A stretch of 64,000 bases of DNA from Deltaproteobacteria bacterium. GTDB taxonomy: Bacteria; Bdellovibrionota_B; Oligoflexia; Oligoflexales; Bog-1112. The DNA lies in contig JACPKR010000053.1 in NCBI GenBank assembly GCA_016186945.1, forward strand, positions 89,518 to 153,517. Direction: 5' to 3'. Made by a program: the position numbers and the translations under genes. Numbering within the stretch: position 1 is the first letter of the stretch; every line of letters begins with the position of its first letter. The notes under the pieces are model-generated. The model did not search any database. It had not been told where the DNA came from and saw only the letters and a program-made list of their open reading frames with translations. Below, in pieces: positions 42,851-51,098 of the stretch.

Positions 42851-43903
42851 TTATCGTCCTAAGCAGACACTGATGGCTTCCGCGGCTCTGAGAATTTCAT
42901 CGGATGGAAGTAATTTGCGCCGTTGAAAACGAGACACCTCACTGTAAGGAGTATCGGAAACCTGCTGCCCCTTCAAAACCACCAGTCTGTTAAAACGTTT
43001 TTTCAATGCAAGATCAACAGCATAAACCGCGAAGCGAGTGGCCAGAATACGATCCTCTGGGCACGGGGATCCTCCTCTCTGCAGATGGCCCAACACCGTA
43101 ACCCGTACATCCATGTCACAAAGAGAGTGAAGCTTCTGAGCCACTTGAACCCCGACACCTCCCAAGGTTTTTGCTCCGCCTAGTTCTTCCTTGTAAATTG
43201 CCTCTCCCCCCTTTTCTGTCGCGCCCTCCGACACTACGACCACAGAAAAGTTGCGACCAATGTTTTTGCGTTCAAGGATTTTCTTCTGTATTCGTTTCAC
43301 ATCGAAGGGAATTTCGGGGATGAGGATGACGTTTGCTCCACCCGCCAAGCCGCCATGTAGGGCGATATAGCCAGAGTCTCGGCCCATAACTTCCAAGACC
43401 ATGATGCGGTCATGTGACTCGGCGGTCGATCGCAACCTCATTACGGAATCAGCGACGAGGTTGACACAGCTCTTGAATCCTATCGTCTGGTCGGTGCCAG
43501 GAAGGTCATTGTCGATGGTTTTGGGTATGCCGATCACGGGAACGCCAGTGGCTGCCAGTTCACCCGCTATCCCCTGGGTTCCTTCCCCGCCGATCACAAT
43601 GAGACCCGCAAGGTCAAGTTCGCTCATCGCCTCACGTAGTCTGAGAATATTCTCCTCGGGCTTTTCCCCAAAAGGACTACCCTCGTTGTGGGTGCCAAGT
43701 ATGGTTCCCCCCTTGTCAAGAATATCCGATACGTCCTCCAAACCAAGTAAACTTGTCCGTGTTGGTCGCTCAAATAGGCCATTGAAACTATCTATGATGC
43801 CAACAAGTTGGCAACCCTTAGCGATCCCACTTTTGACAGCCGCACGAATGGCAGCGTTCAAGCCAGGGCAATCGCCGCCTCCCGTAAGTATTCCCACTCT
43901 CAA
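42851..43903 (-). CDS. pfkA: 6-phosphofructokinase
   Basis: Glycolytic kinase, 350 residues. The TTG at 43903 sits six bases after GGAGG and begins directly with the conserved RVGILTGGGDCPGLNAA, so I reject the longer frame to 43942. PKTIDNDLPGTDQTIGF and MGRDSGYIALHGG are active-site signatures. At the phosphoryl-donor positions it has Gly (GGEGT) and Lys (PKTIDND), a mixed pair: Gly favours ATP, whereas diphosphate-dependent enzymes carry Asp. ATP use is therefore more likely. Confidence 0.92.
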   Translation of the reverse strand: MRVGILTGGGDCPGLNAAIRAAVKSGIAKGCQLVGIIDSFNGLFERPTRTSLLGLEDVSDILDKGGTILGTHNEGSPFGEKPEENILRLREAMSELDLAGLIVIGGEGTQGIAGELAATGVPVIGIPKTIDNDLPGTDQTIGFKSCVNLVADSVMRLRSTAESHDRIMVLEVMGRDSGYIALHGGLAGGANVILIPEIPFDVKRIQKKILERKNIGRNFSVVVVSEGATEKGGEAIYKEELGGAKTLGGVGVQVAQKLHSLCDMDVRVTVLGHLQRGGSPCPEDRILATRFAVYAVDLALKKRFNRLVVLKGQQVSDTPYSEVSRFQRRKLLPSDEILRAAEAISVCLGR

Positions 43904-43957
43904 AGTTAGCCTCCTCTCATTCCTCGAAGTTCGGTTTGCCAATATGGCACACCTTGC

Positions 43958-44260
43958 TTATTTGTCGCAAAATTTAATGTCGGTGATGGTGCGAGGGAGT
44001 GCGGGCGAGGCGACCTTCATGTCCGTGTATCTGAATTTCTTATTGTGGGCGTCTTTTGCAAATTGCAGACTTGCCTGGAGGCGGCAATCCTGTTTCATAG
44101 TTGCTCGGTTCCGTGCGCATACGGGGATATAGCCCCATTGGACTCGCTCTTTTTGATCCGGCTCAGGTTCGAGAACCCAATCGCATTTCTTTCTGCCTTC
44201 GGGGTCGCAGGATATCATCGTGAAAAAAAGCAAAGTGGTCACTAATTTTGCAAGGCGCAT
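43958..44260 (-). CDS. Small Cys-containing lipoprotein
   Basis: A 100-residue protein with a lipoprotein signal (LVTTLLFFTMISC, lipobox MISC) and a short basic mature part with four further Cys (KKCDWVLEPE, PVCARNR, KQDCRLQ, IKFCDK), which may form two disulfides. GGAGAGGAG precedes the ATG. Family not recognised. Repeat B copy 4 starts 16 bases upstream of the start codon. Confidence 0.7.
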   Translation of the reverse strand: MRLAKLVTTLLFFTMISCDPEGRKKCDWVLEPEPDQKERVQWGYIPVCARNRATMKQDCRLQASLQFAKDAHNKKFRYTDMKVASPALPRTITDIKFCDK

Positions 44261-44275
44261 AAAACTCCTCTCCTT

Positions 44276-44419
44276 GTAATGCGTAAGCCACTTGGGGCAA
44301 GGAGGTGGTTTGGAGGAAACTGCGCAGCTGGTTCCTCCAAGAATCCCGGGGGAGGCGACGCTTCACTCGCCCCCCCAAACCCCCCTCTCCCTATTTGCCC
44401 CAAGTGGCTTACGCATTAC
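44276..44419 (+). repeat. Repeat B copy (full)
   Basis: A complete copy with both inverted ends (GTAATGCGTAAGCC and the complement) and both inner hairpins, located between divergent genes. Confidence 0.9.
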
Positions 44420-44458
44420 CTCTCCCTAATTTAGGAGCAAGACGCAGACTTCTTTATT

Positions 44459-44486
44459 ATATAGTATTTGGGAAAAAGAGTTTGGG
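44459..44486. repeat. Repeat A terminal remnant
   Basis: TATAGTATTTGGGAAAAAGA followed by GTTTGGGG matches the outer 28 bases of repeat A. Nothing else of the element is present. It lies just ahead of the M14 peptidase-like gene and may supply its ribosome site. Confidence 0.65.
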
Positions 44487-44495
44487 GGTTTGGTC

Positions 44496-45485
44496 GTGAC
44501 TAAACGAGTTGAAGAAGAAATAAAAAATTTTAGTGAATCTATCAAGAACCTCAGGAATGTGATGAAAGTGGAGGAACTTTGCGAGTATGGTTTCTTACTT
44601 CGACCCTTTGAGCGCGAGTGGGAGGTGACGCCTCCTAAAAGCTACGCCCTCTGCCTTTTCAGCCTCATCCACGGAAATGAAGTAGGGGGATTGGCAGTGC
44701 TCAACGAGTTCTTAGCCCTACTCGCCAGTGGGCTGATCGACTGCCGTATTTCCCTTGTCGTTGCGCTCGGCAACCCTTGGGCGGCAAAGAAGGGGGAGCG
44801 CTTCCTTGAGCGAGACCTGAACCGGAGCTTCGGAAGAAGCGGGCCTACTTGGGAAGAAAAGCGGGCTCTCGCTCTTTCTCCCCTCCTCGATAACTGCATG
44901 TGGTTCCTGGACCTGCATCAGACAAGCCAGCCAAGTGTGACTCCGTTTTTCATCTTCCCTTACAGTAAGGAAGGTCTTCTTTTTGCAGAAAATCTTTCGG
45001 CCTCCACCCCCATCGTGACTCACTGGGACCATGGGTTTTCCGAAGACGGTATGTGCTCAGATGAGTTCGTCATCGAGAAAGGGGGGGTCGGTATAACGCT
45101 GGAAAGTGGTCAGTCTGGTTTTGACAATCTGCAAATCGGATTCGGTGTGAAAACTGCCCTCCAAGCCCTTCATTTCGTTACGAGTATGCTGAGGGAGGAC
45201 ACCCCCCCCCACACACCTTCTCCCGAGAGACGCAATATTTACATTCTAAAGGAAACGGTCCTCTGTCCTCAGGAAGGGGAACTCAAATTAAATCCGGGGC
45301 TGATCAGTTTCCAAAAGATTGAAAAGGGAACTTTGCTCGGTATTCACGAGGGAAATAACATCGTAAGCCCAGCTTCGGGCTATCTCCTCTTCCCTAACTA
45401 TAATGCTGAACGTCGTCCACCACATCAACGTCCCATGGAGTTGATGCGCATTATCGAGGAGATTGACACGTCAGCACTTCCTTAA
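44496..45485 (+). CDS. M14-family AstE/aspartoacylase-like hydrolase
   Basis: A zinc hydrolase-fold protein of about 329 residues. Signatures of the succinylglutamate desuccinylase/aspartoacylase group: SLIHGNEVGGLAVL (zinc His and Glu), RFLERDLNRSFG (substrate Arg), FLDLHQTSQPSVTPF (second zinc His region) and GITLESGQSG (catalytic Glu). It may remove an acyl group from an amino acid; the substrate is unknown. Start is uncertain: GTG at 44496 or TTG at 44490, both after a G-rich stretch left by repeat A. The stop lies 2 bases before repeat B. Confidence 0.8.
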   Translation: MTKRVEEEIKNFSESIKNLRNVMKVEELCEYGFLLRPFEREWEVTPPKSYALCLFSLIHGNEVGGLAVLNEFLALLASGLIDCRISLVVALGNPWAAKKGERFLERDLNRSFGRSGPTWEEKRALALSPLLDNCMWFLDLHQTSQPSVTPFFIFPYSKEGLLFAENLSASTPIVTHWDHGFSEDGMCSDEFVIEKGGVGITLESGQSGFDNLQIGFGVKTALQALHFVTSMLREDTPPHTPSPERRNIYILKETVLCPQEGELKLNPGLISFQKIEKGTLLGIHEGNNIVSPASGYLLFPNYNAERRPPHQRPMELMRIIEEIDTSALP

Positions 45486-45487
45486 TC

Positions 45488-45632
45488 GTAATGCGTAAGC
45501 CACTTGGGGCAAGGAGGTGGTTTGGAGGAAACTGCGCAGCTGGTTCCTCCAAGAAATCCCTTGGGGGAGCGACGGTTCCCTCGCCCCCCCAACCCCCCCT
45601 CTCCCTATTTGCCCCAAGTGGCTACGCATTAC
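45488..45632 (+). repeat. Repeat B copy (full)
   Basis: A complete copy with inverted ends and both hairpins; one base is missing in the right end (GGCTACGCATTAC). It starts just after the stop of the M14-like gene. Confidence 0.9.
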
Positions 45633-45761
45633 CCTTAATCCCCTCGCGTACACTCTCCCGTCAAGTCTCCCAAGCCTGTGTCAAAAGGTGCCGAAGCGGG
45701 ACAATGGACGATAACGATTGTCTCGGTTGGTGACATTTTAAAACCACCCCCAGTACAAATT

Positions 45762-45793
45762 GTTACCGCACGAGAAGCTCACCTGGCGGTAAC
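45762..45793. other. 8-bp inverted repeat downstream of the kinase operon
   Basis: GTTACCGC (45762-45769) pairs with GCGGTAAC (45786-45793) across a 16-base loop. It lies 70 bases past the last kinase gene in a 233-base gap without a gene. It might end or stabilise that transcript, but no tight U-run follows. Confidence 0.35.
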
Positions 45794-45865
45794 TGTTTTG
45801 TATGACTGCTGTTGTGTGAGTCCTGTTTTTTTGATTGCAAGTCTTGTGCCGATCCGATTGCACTT

Positions 45866-47767
45866 TCATTGTGAGAAAGGTATGAGCTGGAGTGTGAAGC
45901 CAGTGGCATCGACCAGGGTCCGTCCTTGGTAGAATTTTAGGAGCGACTTGAGTAGGTTGACAGAGACTTGAGAAAGAAGATCAGGGCCTTCCGCGTGCTG
46001 CATGAATTCTTGAAGTTTCGTCGCAAGAGTGAGCGAACAAGGCAGGAAAAACGATAGCATCAACGAATCGTTGTCCTCTTTGACTTCCACGCCTACTTGG
46101 GGATGACACGGTACTGCCTCTTGCCTTATGAGCAAGAGGAGAGCGGCCCATCCTGATACGACCGCACGTTTATCAAAACGCATGGGGACAGCGGCGAGTT
46201 CGTTTTCCGATATGTTTAGCTCTATCAGGCACCCCAACCGTTGAAGAGGTTTACTCATCTGTACACGAAATTCTTTCTCCAGGGCAACGAGGCTAAGAGC
46301 TTCCTGTTTCAAACTCTTGTCTTCCAGAGCTGTCGTCATTAGGACCGAGCGAATGGAAAGTTGAATGGTTGCAAGAAGTTTCTGCGCATTGACCAGCTCC
46401 GTTTTTTCATGTTCCTTGGAAGCTGCGGGTTCTAAGTTAGCAAGAAGGCCAAGCATTTTAGCAACGGGAGTGTTCAGGTTATGGCTGACGAGTGAAATGA
46501 AGTTTCCCCTCGCATTGAGAATATCTTGATCTGAGCGCTGTTGAATGCGAATGCGCCAAAAATAAAATGACTCGACTGACAATTTTGCAAATGTTGCAAG
46601 GAGAAAGGCACTCAGACCGGCATAGAGGCAATCGAACAAAGGGAGATAAAGACGCAGCTTGCTAATCATCAGTGCATTCGCAAAAGGCGCCAGTCCAGCG
46701 AAAACAAGGAATATCCCCAAGGAGGGGATGGAACCCCAACGCAGGAGGATGATGATCGTCAAAAGCGCAACCATGACCGCGAAGGAGAAGGATAGCCCTA
46801 AGGGAATGATGCCTACAAGATCGTCGTCTATGAAAAGTTGCGCATGTTGTGCCCAGAACTTGTGAAGAGGGGTGCCTCCCGTTCGAGTGGAGAGGTTGGG
46901 ATCATCTATAATGCTTTTGACTCGACCAATGGACGACGGTTGACTCATCCCTTCTCGGCCTTGGATGAAATCAGTGCCCACGAATACGGTTTTTGCTGGC
47001 AGATACTCTTGCGATAAGAGTTCGAGGTAGGAAAGGTCGGGAATCTCCTTCGAATCGTTATAGTAGAGAATATACCCTGGGAACAGGCGCGGAAGGTTTT
47101 GAGAGACGACCAGCCCCTGCCCCCACCCTTTTTCTCGCTTCTTCCAGAGAAGCAGTGGGATCACCTGCATCAGCCACTTTGTCCAAGCCTCATTGTAAAC
47201 ACAAATCAGCTGGGTCGACACCTGGCACGGATCGGCTTCCAAAATGACCGCATAATCTTGAAACCATGCTGGAATATCCTTCACAAACTTTGGTTGAACA
47301 GCCCAATAAATATCCCTCCCCATCCCCTGCGCTTTAAGCAAGACAGGCATCATGTTTAAATATATGGATTCTCCTAACTCGGGAACTGGTTGCCAATTGA
47401 TAAAAATCTTTTCCGCTCCCAAGTCGAGAAGCCGATTTAAAGACGTTACATAGGTGGTCTCAGAAACGTCCGTGTAATCTTTGAAATGAAAAGACTGGGT
47501 GGCAGGTAAGTCGCTCTCTCTCACAGAAAGAGTCATAACAGAAGCATGGTTCGGCAATGTGCGTGGACTCGCCATCCTTAAGCTGAAGCTAATCAAACGT
47601 TCTTCAAGCTTGGAAGACACCCGACGGTGTTTCTGCCCAGTGTAGAACAAATAGGTCAAGCCACTGAAAAGAAGCAAAGACAGGAGCAAGGGGTAAAGAA
47701 CGTCCAGCCACCAGAATTTATAAGACAAGCGGGACTGCCAACGCTCTGTTAGAAGGTTTCGTCTCAT
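45866..47767 (-). CDS. CHASE2-like sensor with HisKA box but degenerate ATPase domain
   Basis: A 633-residue membrane protein. One N-terminal membrane helix (about 22-42), a periplasmic CHASE2-like domain (about 50-315), then three or four helices (about 318-400) and a cytoplasmic part. The phospho-acceptor box is intact: FISLVSHNLNTPVAKMLGLL, His429. The following domain has the secondary-structure pattern of a HATPase but lacks the N box (WAALLLLIRQEAV where Asn is expected), the D-x-G-x-G loop and the G2 loop, so it cannot bind ATP normally. It starts 4 bases inside the end of the partner gene, which has the opposite defect. Confidence 0.7.
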   Translation of the reverse strand: MRRNLLTERWQSRLSYKFWWLDVLYPLLLSLLLFSGLTYLFYTGQKHRRVSSKLEERLISFSLRMASPRTLPNHASVMTLSVRESDLPATQSFHFKDYTDVSETTYVTSLNRLLDLGAEKIFINWQPVPELGESIYLNMMPVLLKAQGMGRDIYWAVQPKFVKDIPAWFQDYAVILEADPCQVSTQLICVYNEAWTKWLMQVIPLLLWKKREKGWGQGLVVSQNLPRLFPGYILYYNDSKEIPDLSYLELLSQEYLPAKTVFVGTDFIQGREGMSQPSSIGRVKSIIDDPNLSTRTGGTPLHKFWAQHAQLFIDDDLVGIIPLGLSFSFAVMVALLTIIILLRWGSIPSLGIFLVFAGLAPFANALMISKLRLYLPLFDCLYAGLSAFLLATFAKLSVESFYFWRIRIQQRSDQDILNARGNFISLVSHNLNTPVAKMLGLLANLEPAASKEHEKTELVNAQKLLATIQLSIRSVLMTTALEDKSLKQEALSLVALEKEFRVQMSKPLQRLGCLIELNISENELAAVPMRFDKRAVVSGWAALLLLIRQEAVPCHPQVGVEVKEDNDSLMLSFFLPCSLTLATKLQEFMQHAEGPDLLSQVSVNLLKSLLKFYQGRTLVDATGFTLQLIPFSQ

Positions 47768-49695
47768 ATGCGTGACCGTTCTAAGAGAATGGAAAACTCC
47801 GAACCCTTTCCTTCCTTTGACTTCACGTTAATCTTCGCTCCGATCCTTTCAGCAAAAAAGCGGCAGAGGTAAAGACCTAGCCCGTTTCCCTTCACACGAA
47901 AGGAACGGTCATCAGGAATGCGGTAGAATTTCTCAAAAATCTTCTCATGTAGATCGCTCGGAATCCCCACCCCTTCGTCTGAAACTTTAATAGCGAGTTT
48001 TCTTCGGTTAACCGGTTCGATGCGAACGTCAACCGTTCCTTTCTGGGGTGAATATTTAATGGCATTTGAAATTAGATTAAAGACGACAGGTTCCAAAATG
48101 ATCTCGTTACTCCAGGCAGCGCACCCCGACGATGAGTAAATGGCTACGGTCAGCTCCCTATTCTCTATAAGTTGGTCGAACTGATTGCAGACTCGCTGAA
48201 TGAGAGGAAGCAGCTCCACCCGACTTTTTGAAACCGACTGCCAGTGCCCTTGTCTGATGAGCGAGTAGTGCCTGATCCCTTCAAGGTAATCTTGAAGCTC
48301 CAGACAGCTGCTGAGCACCCGCCAATGAGCCGAAGACGCGGCTTCATTTGTTGTGAATGCATCCTTGGTTCGTTCCAGTATTTTGAATATCTTATGATTG
48401 GTTTCATAAAGATCAAACGCAAAACGATTGAGAAAACGGTCCTGTGTCAGTGTTAACTCTCTGCGTATGTGAGACTTTATTTCCCTCAATGTACGTTTTT
48501 TGTTTGCTTGCTGAGCCTTAAGAAACGCACCCGTAATTGCTGCGAAGATTGAGAATATAGCTGTATCAGCGGCTGGAACGATAAGGAACGCATAGGAAAA
48601 CAGTAGGCCATGCACATAAACCAGGACGGAGAACGCAAGGAGGAAGAGCACTACCGCAAGTGATGGAGCCATACGCCATATAAAAAAACTTAGGAAAGTC
48701 AAAATGGCCGTCTGTACAACGTTCAGGTAGACCGCTCCCTCCCTCAACCAAGAACTGCTAAGCAGATTTTCAAGCATTGTCGCTTTCACAAAAACAAGGG
48801 GAGTTCCTTCATCCTCTGCACTGTCCTCACCCTGCCAGGGTGTATTCACATGTGTTCCGTCCCGGTGGTTAATGCTGCGGGGACGAAATGCGGTATATCC
48901 TATCAACACAAGTTTGCCGGAAAGATCTCCTGCGTGCCCTTCTTGCACAAGATCCCGCGCGGAAACCGTAACAAAACTTTCAGGTTTCCAATAGTTGATG
49001 AAGAAAGAGGGAAGATCAGACGCCTCTTCATAAATTCGTCTTGTTTTCAATGTCTTGTGGTACAGGTTGACTTCGTTCCCCAACTCGCTAAGGAGTTCTA
49101 TCTTGTCCTGATTGAACGCCATACGCAGGGCAAGGTTAGTAACAAGCTGAGGGACAAGGCGATCTCCCAAGTAACTCATGAGAGGAATTTCTCGGATCAC
49201 CCCCTGTCGGTATTTGCGGAGGGTACTTGCTCCCGCCACACTCCCTTCGATTCGTTTGAAAACCGGGGGCAGCTCGACTTTGGAAGGGTCGACTTGGTGG
49301 TAATCAAAGACGCCCAGGAATACATTGGGCGTCTGGGCAACAAAATCTATGAGGGGTTTCAGTTCTTCATCCTCATATTCAAAATCTTGATGGGGCAGGA
49401 GTAGGGCGACCCCCTGAGCCTTTGATGCCCGAACTGCCTGAATCAGCTCAATGAACGCTGTGACAGGAATCCTTGCTGAGCCACTCTGCCCGAAAAACGC
49501 AATATCCTTCTGATCGACAGAGACAACGGCAACCCTGGAATAGTCAAGGATCTGTGGTTTGATCGTTGTGCGCACATCAAAAAACAGCGACTCCAGGCGT
49601 TCGCGTAATTCCGTCGCATAGAACACATAAAGAAGGAAACCAATGAGTACACTGGAAAACAGTGCAAAGAGGGTGCTCGAAAAATGACTTTTCAT
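47764..49695 (-). CDS. CHASE2 histidine-kinase-like protein lacking the phospho-acceptor His
   Basis: A 643-residue membrane protein. ATG at 49695 overlaps the upstream radical SAM stop (ATGA). N-terminal membrane helix, periplasmic CHASE2 domain (about 30-315; LVLIGYTAFRPRSINHR), three helices (about 320-392) and a kinase region. The ATPase domain is intact: EPVVFNLISNAIKYSP (N box), DEGVGIP (G1), IFEKFYRIP (F) and GNGLGLYLCRFF (G2). In the dimerisation helix the H-box reads RFLNRFAFDLYETNH, with Phe427 where His is expected. Alone it should bind ATP but not autophosphorylate in the usual way. Confidence 0.8.
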   Translation of the reverse strand: MKSHFSSTLFALFSSVLIGFLLYVFYATELRERLESLFFDVRTTIKPQILDYSRVAVVSVDQKDIAFFGQSGSARIPVTAFIELIQAVRASKAQGVALLLPHQDFEYEDEELKPLIDFVAQTPNVFLGVFDYHQVDPSKVELPPVFKRIEGSVAGASTLRKYRQGVIREIPLMSYLGDRLVPQLVTNLALRMAFNQDKIELLSELGNEVNLYHKTLKTRRIYEEASDLPSFFINYWKPESFVTVSARDLVQEGHAGDLSGKLVLIGYTAFRPRSINHRDGTHVNTPWQGEDSAEDEGTPLVFVKATMLENLLSSSWLREGAVYLNVVQTAILTFLSFFIWRMAPSLAVVLFLLAFSVLVYVHGLLFSYAFLIVPAADTAIFSIFAAITGAFLKAQQANKKRTLREIKSHIRRELTLTQDRFLNRFAFDLYETNHKIFKILERTKDAFTTNEAASSAHWRVLSSCLELQDYLEGIRHYSLIRQGHWQSVSKSRVELLPLIQRVCNQFDQLIENRELTVAIYSSSGCAAWSNEIILEPVVFNLISNAIKYSPQKGTVDVRIEPVNRRKLAIKVSDEGVGIPSDLHEKIFEKFYRIPDDRSFRVKGNGLGLYLCRFFAERIGAKINVKSKEGKGSEFSILLERSRI

Positions 49696-51095
49696 GGAGC
49701 CGAGACAAGCGTTTGCAAATGCGCGGGTGCTTTTTGCTTCAAGGCCACGAAAATTCTTAATGCAAGTTTCATTTCCACGTCCTGCAGCTGGCAAAAAAGA
49801 GGATCGATCGTGCTGATTTTTTTTGAAGCCATTTTGTGCTCATGAAAGCAGCCTCCCTGACAAAAGCTCCTCATCCAACACGAACGACAAGGTTCCCTTC
49901 CGCCTTGTCGGTATTCCACAATCCTTTGAAGGTAGGCACCATCAAGCCCGTTTTCCAGAGAACCCGCACATTCCTCTCGATCTTCTGTAAAACGATGACA
50001 CAGGAAAAATTCTCCCCTCGTAGAAACAGAAAGATAGTTGATGCCCGCACCGCAAAAAGGCTGCGACTTGCCTACGGCAAAGTTTCGGAGGTGGCGCCGA
50101 AGATTACCTAGAAGGAGGAGCTTCTCCCACTCTTCTCGTTTTAGAAGCTCATCAACAAGCCTAGTAAGAAGCACCCCCCATTTTTGAATGTCAGATACTT
50201 CGAAACGTTCTGATTCCGCTAGACTTGCCACCCGGGCTGCTACCAATCGGTAGGTGTGGGAACTCAAAATCTGGAGGGAGTCCCCCAAAAAACCCTCCAA
50301 CGACCCCCTCCTTATGGTAGCCCGAAGGTGAAACTGACGGAGGGAGAGGAGTCGGGTTCGGAAAGTCTCCAATTTTCGTTCTATCAGATCCGCTAGTCTT
50401 TTGTTTCTTGTACGTTGCTCTGCCTGGAGGCGTTTTCCATCATAGGAAATCCGTAAAGCGAAATCATGCGCACGGAAAAACTCCAGATGTGCGTTCGTCA
50501 GGAGCGCTCCGTTCGTCGTCAGGGAAAAACGAAAAACCAAAGACTCCCGCCCACACCACTCTACGACTTCCTTGATGAGCTTGAAATTAAGGAGCGGCTC
50601 ACCACCAAAAAAGACAATGTGAAGAGCCTGCCCCGCTCTGCTGAAAAAGCGAATGGCTCGCCTCGCTATTTCAAAACTCATCAGAGAGTCATTACCGTAA
50701 GTTCCATCGCCTGCATAACAGTACGTACAGCGCAAGTTACAGCGCTCGGCAACATTTAACGCAATGCTAGTGATGTTAACAAGCGGTGTGTTTAAAGGAA
50801 TGGGTTTCCTCAACTCAAGCGGTTCAGGAAAGTCCCCACCCTCACAAACCTTCTGCCAAATCGGCTGAGGGACCTTCAGAATCGAGGACGAAGGCACATG
50901 CAACAAATAGAAGCAAGTTTCGAAAGTAAACGCCTGCCAGATCGGTGCTGATAAGGTAATGGGTAAGCAACTTGGGGCAAGGAGGTGGTTTGGAGGAAAC
51001 TGCGCAGCTGGTTCCTCCAAGAAATCCGGGGGAGGCGACGCTTCACTCGCCCCCCAAACCCCCCTCTCCCTATTTGCCACAGGCGGCTTACGCAT
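49692..51095 (-). CDS. Radical SAM/SPASM peptide-modifying enzyme
   Basis: Iron-sulfur enzyme of the SPASM group that modifies peptides or proteins. The radical SAM cluster motif is CNLRCTYCYA, followed by HIVFFGGEPLLNF and FSLTTNGALL. The C-terminal SPASM Cys set is complete (FCGAGINYLSV, FFLCHRF, PCRSCWMRSFCQGGC). The N-terminal part (FETCFYLLHVPSSSILKVP) resembles the leader-binding start of RiPP maturases. The start is uncertain: the first 46 codons, including the ATG at 51095, lie within repeat B, and no good start is seen between the repeat and the conserved part. It is coupled to the kinase pair; no obvious substrate peptide gene is nearby. Confidence 0.78.
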   Translation of the reverse strand: MRKPPVANRERGVWGASEASPPPDFLEEPAAQFPPNHLLAPSCLPITLSAPIWQAFTFETCFYLLHVPSSSILKVPQPIWQKVCEGGDFPEPLELRKPIPLNTPLVNITSIALNVAERCNLRCTYCYAGDGTYGNDSLMSFEIARRAIRFFSRAGQALHIVFFGGEPLLNFKLIKEVVEWCGRESLVFRFSLTTNGALLTNAHLEFFRAHDFALRISYDGKRLQAEQRTRNKRLADLIERKLETFRTRLLSLRQFHLRATIRRGSLEGFLGDSLQILSSHTYRLVAARVASLAESERFEVSDIQKWGVLLTRLVDELLKREEWEKLLLLGNLRRHLRNFAVGKSQPFCGAGINYLSVSTRGEFFLCHRFTEDREECAGSLENGLDGAYLQRIVEYRQGGREPCRSCWMRSFCQGGCFHEHKMASKKISTIDPLFCQLQDVEMKLALRIFVALKQKAPAHLQTLVSAP

Positions 51096-51098
51096 TCC
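50956..51098 (+). repeat. Repeat B copy (full) at the NFACT/radical SAM junction
   Basis: A complete, slightly diverged copy. It forms the last codons and TAA stop of the NFACT gene and, in another frame, an open reading frame that runs into the radical SAM gene. Both genes are on the minus strand. Confidence 0.9.

Noticed and set aside
44163-44378. Frames beginning MGGR or MRKP that recur at each repeat B copy
   Set aside because: Identical short frames appear wherever the repeat lies; they have no ribosome sites and vary in length with the flanks.
45762-45793. Inverted repeat considered as an integron attC-type site
   Set aside because: It lacks the paired inner boxes and no integrase or gene cassettes are nearby.
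45678-45932. Cys-containing plus-strand frame (YDCCCVSP) next to the kinase/radical SAM operon, considered as a RiPP precursor
   Set aside because: It overlaps the end of a well-supported gene on the other strand, has no ribosome site and lacks a leader/core pattern.
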